From UBA1952 sp965246855 (GTDB taxonomy: Bacteria; Bacteroidota; Bacteroidia; Chitinophagales; Chitinophagaceae), in assembly GCA_965246855.1 (NCBI GenBank), contig CBDFFP010000005.1:62001-126000 (forward strand): a stretch of 64,000 nucleotides of DNA, read 5' to 3'. Of the stretch, positions 1 through 8,179 are shown piece after piece; within the stretch, counting starts at the first letter, position 1; each line of letters opens with the position of its first letter. The notes below the pieces were generated by a model. The model made no database searches. It was given only the letters and a program-made list of their open reading frames with translations, and was not told where the DNA came from. Made by a program: the position numbers and the translations under genes.

Positions 1-31
1 TCCGTAAAAAGAAATCCCCACCTTCGCCTCT

Positions 32-436
32 ATGAAAAAAATTCTTTCCCTTCTTGCTGCCCTTCTTTTCTTTTCCTGCCAAAAGTCTCAGCCTGCTAAT
101 AACACGTGTTCTGGCAGCATCTGCACCGCCGAGTTTCGCACCGTTGCCCTCTATCTGCGCAGCGCAAGCGGCACGCCCTTCATACCCGATAGCGTGCGTG
201 TTCTCTATCCCGAAGGCACTGTCCTGAACACACCCCTCGTTCGAGACCCAGCCAATCGGGGCAACTATCAAATCATCAATGATGCGCGCGTTACCCAATA
301 TCCCAACCACACCGATACTTTCCGGTTCTCTGCTTTTTATCGGGGAAAAGTTGTAGTGGATACGCCCTTCGTTATCCACACCGATTGCTGCCACATCACC
401 AAGATTTCCGGGCCGGATACGGTAGTGGTTCCATAG
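32..436 (+). CDS. Small lipoprotein of unknown function
   Basis: A 134-residue protein begins with a basic n-region and hydrophobic stretch ending in a lipobox (Leu-Phe-Phe-Ser-Cys, Cys16), so it should be lipidated and anchored in a membrane, probably the outer membrane or surface. The mature part has further cysteines near residues 26, 31 and 118-119 that could form disulfides. I recognise no domain. The gene opens the window and runs in the same direction as the next gene, about 70 bp downstream, from which it is separated by a promoter-like TACCTTCG. Function unknown; the reading frame and signal are convincing. Confidence 0.8.
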   Translation: MKKILSLLAALLFFSCQKSQPANNTCSGSICTAEFRTVALYLRSASGTPFIPDSVRVLYPEGTVLNTPLVRDPANRGNYQIINDARVTQYPNHTDTFRFSAFYRGKVVVDTPFVIHTDCCHITKISGPDTVVVP

Positions 437-445
437 GGTCGCCCC

Positions 446-453
446 TACCTTCG
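446..453 (+). promoter_or_regulatory. Putative -7 promoter element of the deoxyhypusine-synthase-like gene
   Basis: TACCTTCG lies 52 bp before the ATG at 506 and fits the Bacteroidota -7 pattern TAnnTTTG with one change (TTCG). The same variant precedes rpsO, truB and glmM in this window. No convincing -33 TTTG was found. Confidence 0.4.
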
Positions 454-505
454 CCCTTCCGCCGGGAAAGGCTTTTTTACGTCCCGGAAAAATCTTCTCT
501 CCCTC

Positions 506-1501
506 ATGACAAACACCAACATTGCCGCAGGCAAAGGCCCCGTTTCGCAGTTTATTGCCCACCACTACCGCCACTTCAACGCCGCCGCCCTCGTGGATGC
601 CGCCAAAGGCTACGAGACCCACCTCACTGAAGGCGGCAAAATGATGATTACCCTCGCCGGGGCTATGAGTACGGCGGAGTTGGGTATCTCTCTCGCCGAG
701 ATGATCCGGCAGGACAAGGTGCAGATTATTTCCTGTACCGGCGCCAATCTGGAAGAAGACATCATGAACCTCGTGGCCCACAGCCACTACAAGCGCGTGC
801 CCAATTACCGCGACCTTTCGCCGCAGGAAGAGTGGGATTTATTGGAAGACGGATTTAACCGCGTCACCGATACCTGCATACCCGAAGAGGAAGCGTTCCG
901 CCGCATCCAGAAGCACATCCACAAGATTTGGAAAGATGCCGAAGAAGCAGGTGAGCGTTATTTCCCCCACGAGTACATGTACAAGCTCCTCCTCAGCGGT
1001 GTGATGCAGGAGCATTACGAGATTCCCGTAGAACATTCCTGGATGATCGCCGCGGCGGAAAAGAACCTGCCCATTATCGTTCCGGGTTGGGAAGACAGCA
1101 CCATGGGCAACATCTTCGCTTCCTACTGCATCAAGGGCGAATTGAAGCCCTCCACCATGAAAAGCGGCATTGAATACATGACCTGGCTGGCCGACTGGTA
1201 TCGCGCCAACAGCAGCGGCAAGGGCATTGGCTTCTTCCAGATTGGCGGCGGCATTGCGGGCGATTTCCCCATTTGCGTCGTGCCCATGCTGTATCAGGAT
1301 TTGGAGATGCACGACGTGCCGTTCTGGTCTTATTTCTGCCAGATTTCCGACAGCACCACGAGCTATGGTTCTTACTCCGGCGCCGTTCCCAACGAGAAAA
1401 TCACCTGGGGCAAACTAGACATCACCACCCCGAAATTCATCGTAGAAAGCGACGCAACGATTGTGGCGCCGTTGATTTTCGCGTGGATATTGGGGATGTA
1501 G
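506..1501 (+). CDS. Deoxyhypusine synthase family protein
   Basis: The 331-residue protein has the NAD-dependent deoxyhypusine/homospermidine synthase fold. An early S-C-T-G-A-N-L-E-E-D segment (near residue 75) matches the cofactor-binding region, and a C-terminal I-T-W-G-K-L motif places the lysine that carries the covalent aminobutyl intermediate at about K303. Classical enzymes move the aminobutyl group of spermidine to eIF5A. Bacteria lack eIF5A, so family members in Bacteroidota more likely act on polyamines, for example in homospermidine synthesis; that is inference from the family. The length is normal and the start is the first ATG after a promoter-like TACCTTCG. It is transcribed towards the Uma2 gene on the other strand. 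The family assignment is firm, the substrate is not. Confidence 0.85.
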   Translation: MTNTNIAAGKGPVSQFIAHHYRHFNAAALVDAAKGYETHLTEGGKMMITLAGAMSTAELGISLAEMIRQDKVQIISCTGANLEEDIMNLVAHSHYKRVPNYRDLSPQEEWDLLEDGFNRVTDTCIPEEEAFRRIQKHIHKIWKDAEEAGERYFPHEYMYKLLLSGVMQEHYEIPVEHSWMIAAAEKNLPIIVPGWEDSTMGNIFASYCIKGELKPSTMKSGIEYMTWLADWYRANSSGKGIGFFQIGGGIAGDFPICVVPMLYQDLEMHDVPFWSYFCQISDSTTSYGSYSGAVPNEKITWGKLDITTPKFIVESDATIVAPLIFAWILGM

Positions 1502-1509
1502 GATATTTC

Positions 1510-1565
1510 ATGGGTTCATGTTTCATGTAGTCATGAACGCATAAAACATGAACCCGTGAAACATT
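1510..1565. repeat. Inverted repeat between convergent genes
   Basis: The arms CATGGGTTCATGTTT and AAACATGAACCCGTG can form a hairpin between the two convergent genes. It is rich in CATG-type words and has no clear T-tract on either strand. It may help terminate transcription or may be a decayed extragenic palindrome; similar words recur near 2170-2205 and 20235-20262. Confidence 0.5.
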
Positions 1566-1566
1566 T

Positions 1567-2112
1567 TCACCGCCACACTTCTCCAAAATCAATAGCCGCT
1601 TCGCAGCCTTCGGGAAAGGAAAAAGAGAAGGTAAAATCGTGGTCTTTGGCGCGAAGCACATAGCTGCCGTTCTCCAGCTCATAGACCTCAATCGTTTCTT
1701 CCTTCACATCTACAATCAGGTAGTAGCGGATGCCTTGCTGTTGGTAGGTATTGAACTTGTAAAGCCGGTCTTTGGAGGCAGTAGAAGGAGATAAAACTTC
1801 CACCACCAGCGCGGGCGGAAAATCCAGAAACGCCTTCCTGATTTCCCCGCAAACCACCAGCATATCGGGCTGCAAAATCGTCTTTTCTGAGAGTTTGTAA
1901 TCCAGCGGCTGATAGGCTCTACACTTCTTGCAACGCTTCTTCCTTAGCGCGTTCCAGAACAGTGCGTGAATATCCCCCGCGATCCGTTGGTGCTTCGGGA
2001 TAGGCAGCGGACTCATCGCGTGGGGAATGCCTTCTATCAACTCCCAGCGGCCTTCCCACTGGCAATAGTCGGCGTAAGAGTAGTTCGGCAGTACCAGGTG
2101 TCTCTGTTCCAT
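1567..2112 (-). CDS. Uma2 family (DUF820) PD-(D/E)xK nuclease-fold protein
   Basis: This 181-residue protein shows the Uma2/DUF820 signature: an N-terminal Y-x-x-Y-x-x-W-E-G-R-W-E-L-I-E-G-I segment, then a Q-P-D catalytic-type aspartate and a V-V-E-V-L-S-P-S-T strand whose glutamate completes a PD-(D/E)xK-like site, followed by K-D-R-L-x-K-F and Y-Y-L-I-V-D. The fold suggests endonuclease activity, but biological roles in this family are poorly known. I chose the ATG at 2112 and not an upstream in-frame ATG at 2196, because the extension would translate straight through the terminator hairpin of the preceding gene (2137-2167) and contributes no conserved sequence. Confidence 0.82.
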   Translation of the reverse strand: MEQRHLVLPNYSYADYCQWEGRWELIEGIPHAMSPLPIPKHQRIAGDIHALFWNALRKKRCKKCRAYQPLDYKLSEKTILQPDMLVVCGEIRKAFLDFPPALVVEVLSPSTASKDRLYKFNTYQQQGIRYYLIVDVKEETIEVYELENGSYVLRAKDHDFTFSFSFPEGCEAAIDFGEVWR

Positions 2113-2133
2113 AGCTCCAAAATTAAAGAAGAA

Positions 2134-2170
2134 AAACGCCCGGCCTGTTTCCAGAACAAGCCGGGCGTTT
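2134..2170 (-). terminator. Rho-independent terminator of glmM
   Basis: Arms 2137-2144 and 2160-2167 (CGCCCGGC/GCCGGGCG) pair perfectly, and A/T pairs extend the stem. On the minus strand the stem is followed by a T-rich run (TTTTTCTTCTTT). It sits about 37 bp after the mutase stop codon and just before the Uma2 start. Confidence 0.85.
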
Positions 2171-2206
2171 CCATGAGACATGACCTCATGAAACATAAAA
2201 CATCGC

Positions 2207-3592
2207 TCACCGCATCACCTCCCTAATATCCTCCATAATCCGCTTCGCAATGTTCTGCGAGGTTGTTTCCGTGCCGCTTTCGGAGTAGATGCGGATGATG
2301 GGCTCGGTGTTGCTTGTGCGCAGGTGAACCCAGTCGCTGTCAAACTCAATCTTGAGGCCGTCCACATCGTTTATCGGCTGCTTTTTGTAGCGTTCTTTGA
2401 TGCCCCGGAAAATCTTCTGCACGTCTATAGAAGCATCCAGTTCAATCTTGTTTTTGGAGATGAAATAAGCTGGGTAGCTGCCGCGCAGTGCCTTCATCGT
2501 CTTGCCGCTTTTGGCCAAGTGCGTAAGGAATAGCGCGATGCCCGCCAGCGCGTCGCGGCCATAGTGGAGTTCCGGCACGATGATGCCGCCGTTGCCTTCG
2601 CCGCCAATCACCGCGTTGGTCTCCTTCATCATCTTCACCACGTTCACCTCGCCCACCGCCGAGCCGCTGTATTGCCCGCCGTGCTTTTCCGTTACATCGC
2701 GCAGCGCCCGTGTGCTGGAAAGATTGGAAACCGTATTTCCCCCGCCTTTCTGCGAAAGGATATAATCAGCTACTGCTACCAGCGTGTATTCCTCGCCAAA
2801 AAGCGAGCCGTCTTCATTCACAAAACACAGCCGGTCCACGTCCGGATCCACTGCAATTCCCAGGTGCGCACCGCTTTTCTCTACGCGGTGGCTTAGCTCG
2901 CGCAGATGCTCCGGCAGCGGCTCCGGGTTGTGGGCAAAATTGCCGGTAACGTCTTCATTGATGACCTCAATTTCTTCCACGCCCAGCGCACGCAAAAGCT
3001 GCGGCACGGCAAACGCACCGGAAGAATTAATAGCATCTACTACCACTTTGAAACCGGCTTTCGCAATCGCTTCCTTATCCACCAGCGGGTGCGCCAGAAT
3101 GGCGTCAATGTGCTTTTGCAGGTAATGGTCGGCGAGGCGCACATTCCCCAGTTTTGTTACTTCGGCAAAGTGCATTTCACCCTTCTCTGCCGCATCCAGA
3201 ATCCACGCGCCGTCTTCGGCAGAAACAAACTCGCCTTTCGCGTTCAAGAGCTTCAATGCGTTCCACTCTTTGGGATTGTGCGAAGCGGTGAGGATGATAC
3301 CGCCAGCCGCCTTTTCCCACACAACGGCCATCTCTACCGTCGGCGTCGTGCTAAGGCCTAAGTCCACCACGTCAAAGCCCATCCCGGTGAGCGTAGCGGC
3401 GACAAGGTCGCGCACCATCGGCCCGGAAATGCGTCCGTCGCGGCCAATGACGATGGAGCCGGCATTGCCTTGTTCTTTTACCCACGCGCCATAGGCGGCG
3501 GTAAATTTCACCACGTCTAACGGCGTGAGGCCTTCGCCTGGTGCGCCGCCAATGGTTCCCCGGATGCCGGAAATGCTTTTAATCAGTGCCAT
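2207..3592 (-). CDS. glmM: Phosphoglucosamine mutase / phosphomannomutase family
   Basis: A 461-residue alpha-D-phosphohexomutase. The phosphoserine loop reads T-A-S-H-N-P with the phosphorylated serine at about Ser104. The Mg-binding loop is D-P-D-V-D-R-L, the sugar-specificity loop G-E-G-N-G-G, and the phosphate-binding loop R-T-S-N-T-E-P-I-I-R near the C-terminus. In Bacteroidota this protein is usually the GlmM that converts glucosamine-6-phosphate to glucosamine-1-phosphate for UDP-GlcNAc and peptidoglycan synthesis. Phosphomannomutase activity cannot be excluded because the loops are shared. It is monocistronic, with a promoter-like TATCTTCG at 3675-3682 (minus) and its own terminator. 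Confidence 0.88.
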   Translation of the reverse strand: MALIKSISGIRGTIGGAPGEGLTPLDVVKFTAAYGAWVKEQGNAGSIVIGRDGRISGPMVRDLVAATLTGMGFDVVDLGLSTTPTVEMAVVWEKAAGGIILTASHNPKEWNALKLLNAKGEFVSAEDGAWILDAAEKGEMHFAEVTKLGNVRLADHYLQKHIDAILAHPLVDKEAIAKAGFKVVVDAINSSGAFAVPQLLRALGVEEIEVINEDVTGNFAHNPEPLPEHLRELSHRVEKSGAHLGIAVDPDVDRLCFVNEDGSLFGEEYTLVAVADYILSQKGGGNTVSNLSSTRALRDVTEKHGGQYSGSAVGEVNVVKMMKETNAVIGGEGNGGIIVPELHYGRDALAGIALFLTHLAKSGKTMKALRGSYPAYFISKNKIELDASIDVQKIFRGIKERYKKQPINDVDGLKIEFDSDWVHLRTSNTEPIIRIYSESGTETTSQNIAKRIMEDIREVMR

Positions 3593-3674
3593 GTTTTTGG
3601 ATATAAATCGTTGGTGTAGATGCGTAGTTTATGGCGGCTCTTCTATTCTCTTTTCCCTCTGCCTGCCGGGTGGC

Positions 3675-3682
3675 GAAGATAG
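3675..3682 (-). promoter_or_regulatory. Putative -7 element of glmM
   Basis: On the minus strand the sequence reads TATCTTCG, the local variant of TAnnTTTG, 82 bp upstream of the glmM ATG. No good -33 element was found. Confidence 0.35.
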
Positions 3683-3784
3683 TTTTGAGGCTTTAATTTC
3701 CAGGGAAGAAAGGCCAAAAAGCTTTGTGGAAAAGTATGGTTCTCAGAATTTCCTCCATCTGCTTCACGCTTACATTCGCGCGTC

Positions 3785-4471
3785 ATGCCCACCCACCTCT
3801 TCTTTGACCTCGACCACACGCTCTGGGATTTTGAGGCGAACAAAAACGCGGTTTTGCGGCAGTTGTGGACGGAATTTCCGGCGGGCGAAGAAGACCTCTT
3901 TCCTTTATTCCAAGAAGCATTTGACCGGCACAACGAAGCACTCTGGGCGAGCTTTCGGAAGGGGGGGATTTCGCGCGAGGATTTGCGCCAAAAACGCTTT
4001 TCCCGGACGCTCTTAGACTTGCGCATTCCTGACCGGGGAATCAGCGAAGGCTGGAGTGTTCGCTTTTTGGAATTGCTGCCGCAACAAACCGCTTTGCTGC
4101 CTTTTGCGAAGGAGATTTTAGATTACTGCAAAGCCCGGAAATACCCGATGGCCATTATCACCAACGGCTTTGAAACGACGCAGCAAATGAAGCTCCGCGC
4201 GGCGGGTATTGACGGCTATTTCACCCACATTTTTTCGTCGGAAAGCTGTGGCCGGCCCAAGCCGCATAAAGACATTTTTGAGCAGGCGCAACGGGAATGT
4301 GGCGCAACAGCAAGCGAGTGTCTGATGATTGGAGACAGCCTGGAAGCAGATATTTCCGGGGCACAGGCAGCGGGATGGAAAAGCGTTTTTTACAACCCCG
4401 AAAAAAAGGCACACACCGCGCAGCCGACGCACGAAATCGGGTGTTTGTCGGAGTTGAAAAGGATTGTGTAA
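3785..4471 (+). CDS. HAD hydrolase, YjjG-type noncanonical pyrimidine nucleotidase
   Basis: A 228-residue haloacid dehalogenase-superfamily phosphatase. Motif I is F-F-D-L-D-H-T-L-W-D-F, with the nucleophile Asp8 and general acid Asp10. Motif II is T-N-G (126-128), motif III Lys159 in G-R-P-K-P, and motif IV G-D-S-L-E-A-D (183-189). The D-L-D-H-T-L-W-D-F start and overall length match the YjjG group, which removes phosphate from (deoxy)nucleoside monophosphates, including damaged pyrimidines. The cap domain lies between motifs I and II. It is transcribed alone and converges on the DUF721 gene. Confidence 0.85.
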   Translation: MPTHLFFDLDHTLWDFEANKNAVLRQLWTEFPAGEEDLFPLFQEAFDRHNEALWASFRKGGISREDLRQKRFSRTLLDLRIPDRGISEGWSVRFLELLPQQTALLPFAKEILDYCKARKYPMAIITNGFETTQQMKLRAAGIDGYFTHIFSSESCGRPKPHKDIFEQAQRECGATASECLMIGDSLEADISGAQAAGWKSVFYNPEKKAHTAQPTHEIGCLSELKRIV

Positions 4472-4586
4472 TTTTTATTTCCCCGCAGACTTTCGCAGAA
4501 ATTCTCTCGCAGAGGCGCGGAGACGCAGAGAAATATCTTCCGCCTTTCTTTTGTCTTTCTTCTTTAGACTTTTGTCCCCCCAGTCC
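4472..4586. repeat. Extragenic repeat-like spacer with cgcaga words
   Basis: This spacer between convergent genes holds several copies of a CGCAGA word, including CGCAGAGGCGCGGAGACGCA, a type of low-complexity extragenic element seen in many Bacteroidota and cyanobacterial genomes. No gene is visible. Confidence 0.45.
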
Positions 4587-4868
4587 TCACCGAATCATAA
4601 TCTCCATCACCGCCTGCGTGCCGAGGTATTCGTTGATGTGCGTAATAAGCTTAGGCTTGCTGAGAAGCAGTTCCTGCTTGAGCGCGGCCACGCTGGTAGC
4701 GATGATAAGCGTGGTGCCGTTCAGCGTAATGTTGCGCGTATAGCGGGCTACGGTTTTGCCTACAATCTGCTCCCATTCGTTGCAGATGCGCTGCTCGTGC
4801 ATCACCGGTTTCCACCGGCTTTCCTCAAGCATCCTGTTGATAGCTTCTCCGATACTGTACTGGCCCAT
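4587..4868 (-). CDS. DUF721 (DciA-like) domain protein
   Basis: A 93-residue protein with the DUF721 pattern: an N-terminal helix (S-I-G-E-A-I-N-R-M-L), then W-E-Q-I-V-G-K-T-V-A-R-Y-T and a short beta unit N-G-T-T-L-I-I-A-T-S-V-A-A-L-K-Q-E-L. DUF721 includes DciA, the ancestral bacterial loader of the replicative helicase, but short Bacteroidota members have not been shown to have that role. I start it at the ATG at 4868 (M-G-Q-Y-S-I), because an upstream in-frame extension to 4931 has no conserved sequence. Confidence 0.82.
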   Translation of the reverse strand: MGQYSIGEAINRMLEESRWKPVMHEQRICNEWEQIVGKTVARYTRNITLNGTTLIIATSVAALKQELLLSKPKLITHINEYLGTQAVMEIMIR

Positions 4869-5018
4869 GCCGTAAAAGTAGAACAGTGGTTCGCCAAAAT
4901 GCAAGCGGTGAAAAACCGCAATTGTAAACAAAGCCGCGCGGGCCGGGCTTTATGAAGCGCAAATAAATACCGGCAGGGAGCAAGCAGAATTTCCTGCCCG
5001 ACAAAAAGCGTTTCCCCT

Positions 5019-5026
5019 TATCTTCG
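5019..5026 (+). promoter_or_regulatory. Putative -7 element of rpsO
   Basis: TATCTTCG lies 47 bp before the rpsO ATG and matches the local TAnnTTTG variant. No convincing -33 element was found. Confidence 0.4.
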
Positions 5027-5073
5027 CCGCCAATTTTACCCAAAGTATTCCCCCAAAAAAGCTGACTTTATCC

Positions 5074-5346
5074 ATGTCTCACCTGACTGCCGAAGCCAAA
5101 TCAAACCTTTTTGAAGCCCACGGTGGCAACGCCAAAAACACCGGCTCTATCGAGGCGCAAGTGGCGATGCTGACTGAGCGCATCAACCACATTTCCGCGC
5201 ACATCAAGCAAAACAAAAAAGACTTCAACTCCAACCGCGGCCTTATCATGATGGTTGGCCGCCGGAAGCGGATGCTGACGTACCTGCAACGCACCAACCT
5301 GAGCGGCTACCGTTCGCTGATTGAAAAACTCGGTCTGCGTAAATAA
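5074..5346 (+). CDS. rpsO: 30S ribosomal protein uS15
   Basis: A 90-residue protein with the uS15 signature: T-G-S-I-E-A-Q-V-A-M-L-T-E-R-I near residue 25, followed by H-x-x-x-N-K-K-D-F-x-S-x-R-G-L, then R-R-K-R-M-L-x-Y-L. uS15 binds the 16S rRNA central domain early in 30S assembly. The order rpsO-pnp is conserved in many bacteria; here the two genes are separated by a strong terminator and about 200 bp, so they are probably transcribed mainly apart. Confidence 0.97.
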   Translation: MSHLTAEAKSNLFEAHGGNAKNTGSIEAQVAMLTERINHISAHIKQNKKDFNSNRGLIMMVGRRKRMLTYLQRTNLSGYRSLIEKLGLRK

Positions 5347-5373
5347 GCCTCTTTTGCTTAACCCCATTTTTAG

Positions 5374-5406
5374 CCCAACCTGCCCCCGTGCCGGTTGGGT
5401 TTTTTG
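5374..5406 (+). terminator. Rho-independent terminator of rpsO
   Basis: Stem CCCAACC (5374-5380) / GGTTGGG (5393-5399) is followed by seven T residues, 27 bp after the stop codon. Confidence 0.9.
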
Positions 5407-5549
5407 GTGTTAAGGCATCCTTCGGAAATAAAGCAACTTCCGCCTGTTGCGGTTGTTCTTTTCTGCCCCCACTTCTAAGCTCGTTTTTCCTTTCCCCGTC
5501 TCTGCCCAAAGCTGAAACAGAGACTTTTTAATCCCCACCCCACAACTGT

Positions 5550-8045
5550 ATGTTGAATCTTACCCCCACCTCAGTGTCCGTTACTTTAGAGAACGGCCAG
5601 GAGGTAACCCTTGAAACCGGCAAGCTGGCCCGGCAGGCCGACGGCGCGGTGCTGCTGCGCTGCGGGAAATGCGCCATCCTCGCTACCGTCGTGGCTTCCA
5701 AAGAGCCGCGCCCCGGACAATCGTTTTTCCCGCTCACGGTGGACTATCAGGAGAAGTTTGCTTCTGCGGGTCGCATTCCCGGCAACTTCTTTAAGCGCGA
5801 AGGCCGCCTCTCCGATTACGAGGTGTTGATTTCCCGCCTGATTGACCGCCCGTTGCGTCCGCTATTCCCGGAGAATTATTTCTGCGATGTGCAGGTGATT
5901 ATCACCCTTGTTTCTTCCGACCCGGAAGTGATGCCCGATGCGCTCGCTGGCTTTGCTGCAAGTGCCGCACTGGCGGTGAGCGACGTGCCGATTTCCGACA
6001 TGATTTCGGAGGTGCGCGTAGCGCGCATTGACGGTCAGTTTGTGGTGAACCCTACCCGCTCGGAGCTTGCCAAAGCCGATATGGATTTCCTTATTGCCGC
6101 CACCGAAGAGAACATTATGATGGTGGAAGGCGAAGCAACAGAATGCTCCGAAGAAGACACCATTCGCACGATTGAAATCGCGCACGAGGCGATTAAGAAG
6201 CAAATCGCGGCGCAGAAGGAACTGCACCAGAAAATCGGCGCGCCTGCCAAACGCCAAATCCACACAGTTACCATCAACGAAGAGTTGAAAAGCAAGGTAG
6301 AATCTTTTGCTTCGGCGCAGATGAAAGAGGTAGTCGCTTCCGGCGTTTCTAAACACGAGCGCAGCAGTGCATTTCGCGGTCTTGCCGACGAGCTGAAAGC
6401 GCATCTTTCGGAAGGATTGGAAACCGGCGCATCGCTGGACGGCGAAACCTGGGGCGCAGCCAAAACCTACTTTGAAGACCTGCAATACCACACCGTCCGC
6501 AACATGATTCTGGACGATGGCCGCCGCCTGGATGGCCGCCGTACCGATGAGGTGCGCGACCTGGCGATGGAAGTAAATTATCTGGCTGGCCCGCACGGCT
6601 CGGCCTTGTTTACGCGCGGCGAAACACAATCGCTGACTACCGTAACGCTGGGCACAGATAGCGACGAAGTGCTGCTAGAAACGGCTTCTACTTCCGACTA
6701 TCAGAAGTTTTTCCTCCACTACAATTTCCCGCCATTCTCCACCGGCGAAACAAAGCCGCAACGTGGCCCCGGTCGCCGCGAAGTAGGCCACGGCAACCTG
6801 GCCAAACGCTCGCTGGAGCAGATGATGCCAGACCAGAAAGAATACCCTTACACCGTGCGCGTGGTGAGCGATATTCTGGAGTCGAACGGCTCTTCGTCTA
6901 TGGCGACAGTGTGTGCCGGAAGCCTTGCCTTGATGGATGCGGGCGTGCCGTTTCCGAAGCACGTGAGCGGCGTGGCGATGGGTCTTATCTCCCGCGCCGA
7001 AGACGGCAAATGGGCGGTACTGACCGACATTCTCGGCGACGAAGACCACCTCGGCGACATGGACTTTAAGGTAACCGGCACGCGTGATGGCATTTGTGGC
7101 ATTCAGATGGACATCAAGGTGGACGGCCTCAGCATGGACGTGATGCGCGCTGCGCTGGAGCAAGCCCGCAGAGGTCGCCTGCACATTCTGGACGCGATGT
7201 ACGAGTGCATCCCAGAGCACGCGCCGGAACTGAAACCGCACACGCCGCGCGTGGAGCAAATCATTATTGACTCCGAGTACATCGGCGCCATTATCGGCCC
7301 TGGCGGCAAGGTGATTCAGGAGATTCAGCGCGAAACGGCCACCAAGATTTCGGTGGACGAAGCAGACGGCAAAGGCTACGTGAAAATCTTTGCTGCCGAC
7401 AAAGCCGCCACCGACAAAGCGATGGCCTGGATTAAGAGCATTGTGGCCGTGCCGGAAGTGGGCGCCGACTACGAAGGAACCGTGAAAGGCATTCAGCCTT
7501 TCGGCGCTTTTGTGGAGTTTATGCCCGGCAAGCAAGGCTTGCTCCACATCTCGGAAGTGAGCTGGCAGCGGCTGGAAAGCCTCGACGGCATCCTAAAGGA
7601 AGGCGACAAAATCATGGTGCGCCTCGTGGGAACCGACCCGAAAAGCGGCAAGCTGCGCCTGAGCAAAAAAATATTGGAGCCAAAGCCGGAAGGCTATGTA
7701 GAGCGCGAAGACCGTGGCCCACGCCCAGAGCGCGGCGACCGCCCGGAGCGTCCAAGAGGTGAGGGCCGCGAGCGCCGCGCGGATGACCGTGGCCCGCGCC
7801 CGGAACGTCGGGAAGACCGAGGCCCGCGCGAAGACCGTGGCCCACGTCCAGAGCGCCGCGATGACCGCGCGCCGCGTCCGGAGCAGCCCGTAGATTCAAA
7901 TAAGGAATGGAACCCAGCAGCGCCTCCGGCAGACGCTATGCCTGCGCAAGCGCCCGACCCGGCCCCTTCGCAAGCACAGACAGACATGAACCGCGAGTGG
8001 AACCCGGCAGCGCCTGATGCGGACGACGCGGATCTGCGGCTGTGA
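5550..8045 (+). CDS. pnp: Polynucleotide phosphorylase with extended C-terminal tail
   Basis: The 831-residue protein is the phosphorolytic 3'-5' exoribonuclease of RNA turnover. Two RNase PH domains occupy roughly residues 10-150 and 325-480, with catalytic-core segments such as F-x-x-x-Y-N-F-P-P-F-S-T-G-E-T. A KH domain near 565-630 carries G-P-G-G-K-V-I-Q-E-I, and an S1 domain follows at about 640-708. The usual length is about 700-720 residues. The extra tail of about 120 residues is rich in R-G-P-R-P-E-R and R-E-D repeats, then has two copies of an (E)W-N-P-A-A-P motif near residues 785 and 814. The arginine-rich tail may bind RNA or partner proteins; that is inference. Confidence 0.96.
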   Translation: MLNLTPTSVSVTLENGQEVTLETGKLARQADGAVLLRCGKCAILATVVASKEPRPGQSFFPLTVDYQEKFASAGRIPGNFFKREGRLSDYEVLISRLIDRPLRPLFPENYFCDVQVIITLVSSDPEVMPDALAGFAASAALAVSDVPISDMISEVRVARIDGQFVVNPTRSELAKADMDFLIAATEENIMMVEGEATECSEEDTIRTIEIAHEAIKKQIAAQKELHQKIGAPAKRQIHTVTINEELKSKVESFASAQMKEVVASGVSKHERSSAFRGLADELKAHLSEGLETGASLDGETWGAAKTYFEDLQYHTVRNMILDDGRRLDGRRTDEVRDLAMEVNYLAGPHGSALFTRGETQSLTTVTLGTDSDEVLLETASTSDYQKFFLHYNFPPFSTGETKPQRGPGRREVGHGNLAKRSLEQMMPDQKEYPYTVRVVSDILESNGSSSMATVCAGSLALMDAGVPFPKHVSGVAMGLISRAEDGKWAVLTDILGDEDHLGDMDFKVTGTRDGICGIQMDIKVDGLSMDVMRAALEQARRGRLHILDAMYECIPEHAPELKPHTPRVEQIIIDSEYIGAIIGPGGKVIQEIQRETATKISVDEADGKGYVKIFAADKAATDKAMAWIKSIVAVPEVGADYEGTVKGIQPFGAFVEFMPGKQGLLHISEVSWQRLESLDGILKEGDKIMVRLVGTDPKSGKLRLSKKILEPKPEGYVEREDRGPRPERGDRPERPRGEGRERRADDRGPRPERREDRGPREDRGPRPERRDDRAPRPEQPVDSNKEWNPAAPPADAMPAQAPDPAPSQAQTDMNREWNPAAPDADDADLRL

Positions 8046-8068
8046 GGAGGAAGAAGATTTTAAAGGAA

Positions 8069-8098
8069 AGCCCCGGCAGAGAATGCCGGGGCTTTTTT
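8069..8098 (+). terminator. Rho-independent terminator of pnp
   Basis: Stem AGCCCCGGCA (8069-8078) / TGCCGGGGCT (8084-8093), followed by a run of T, 24 bp after the pnp stop codon. Confidence 0.92.
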
Positions 8099-8179
8099 GT
8101 GGGCGGTGGAGGAGACTCCACAAGTCTATCAGCATGTTGTCCGAGACCTCCTCCACAAGTCATGGGTGGGGGGGAAAGC

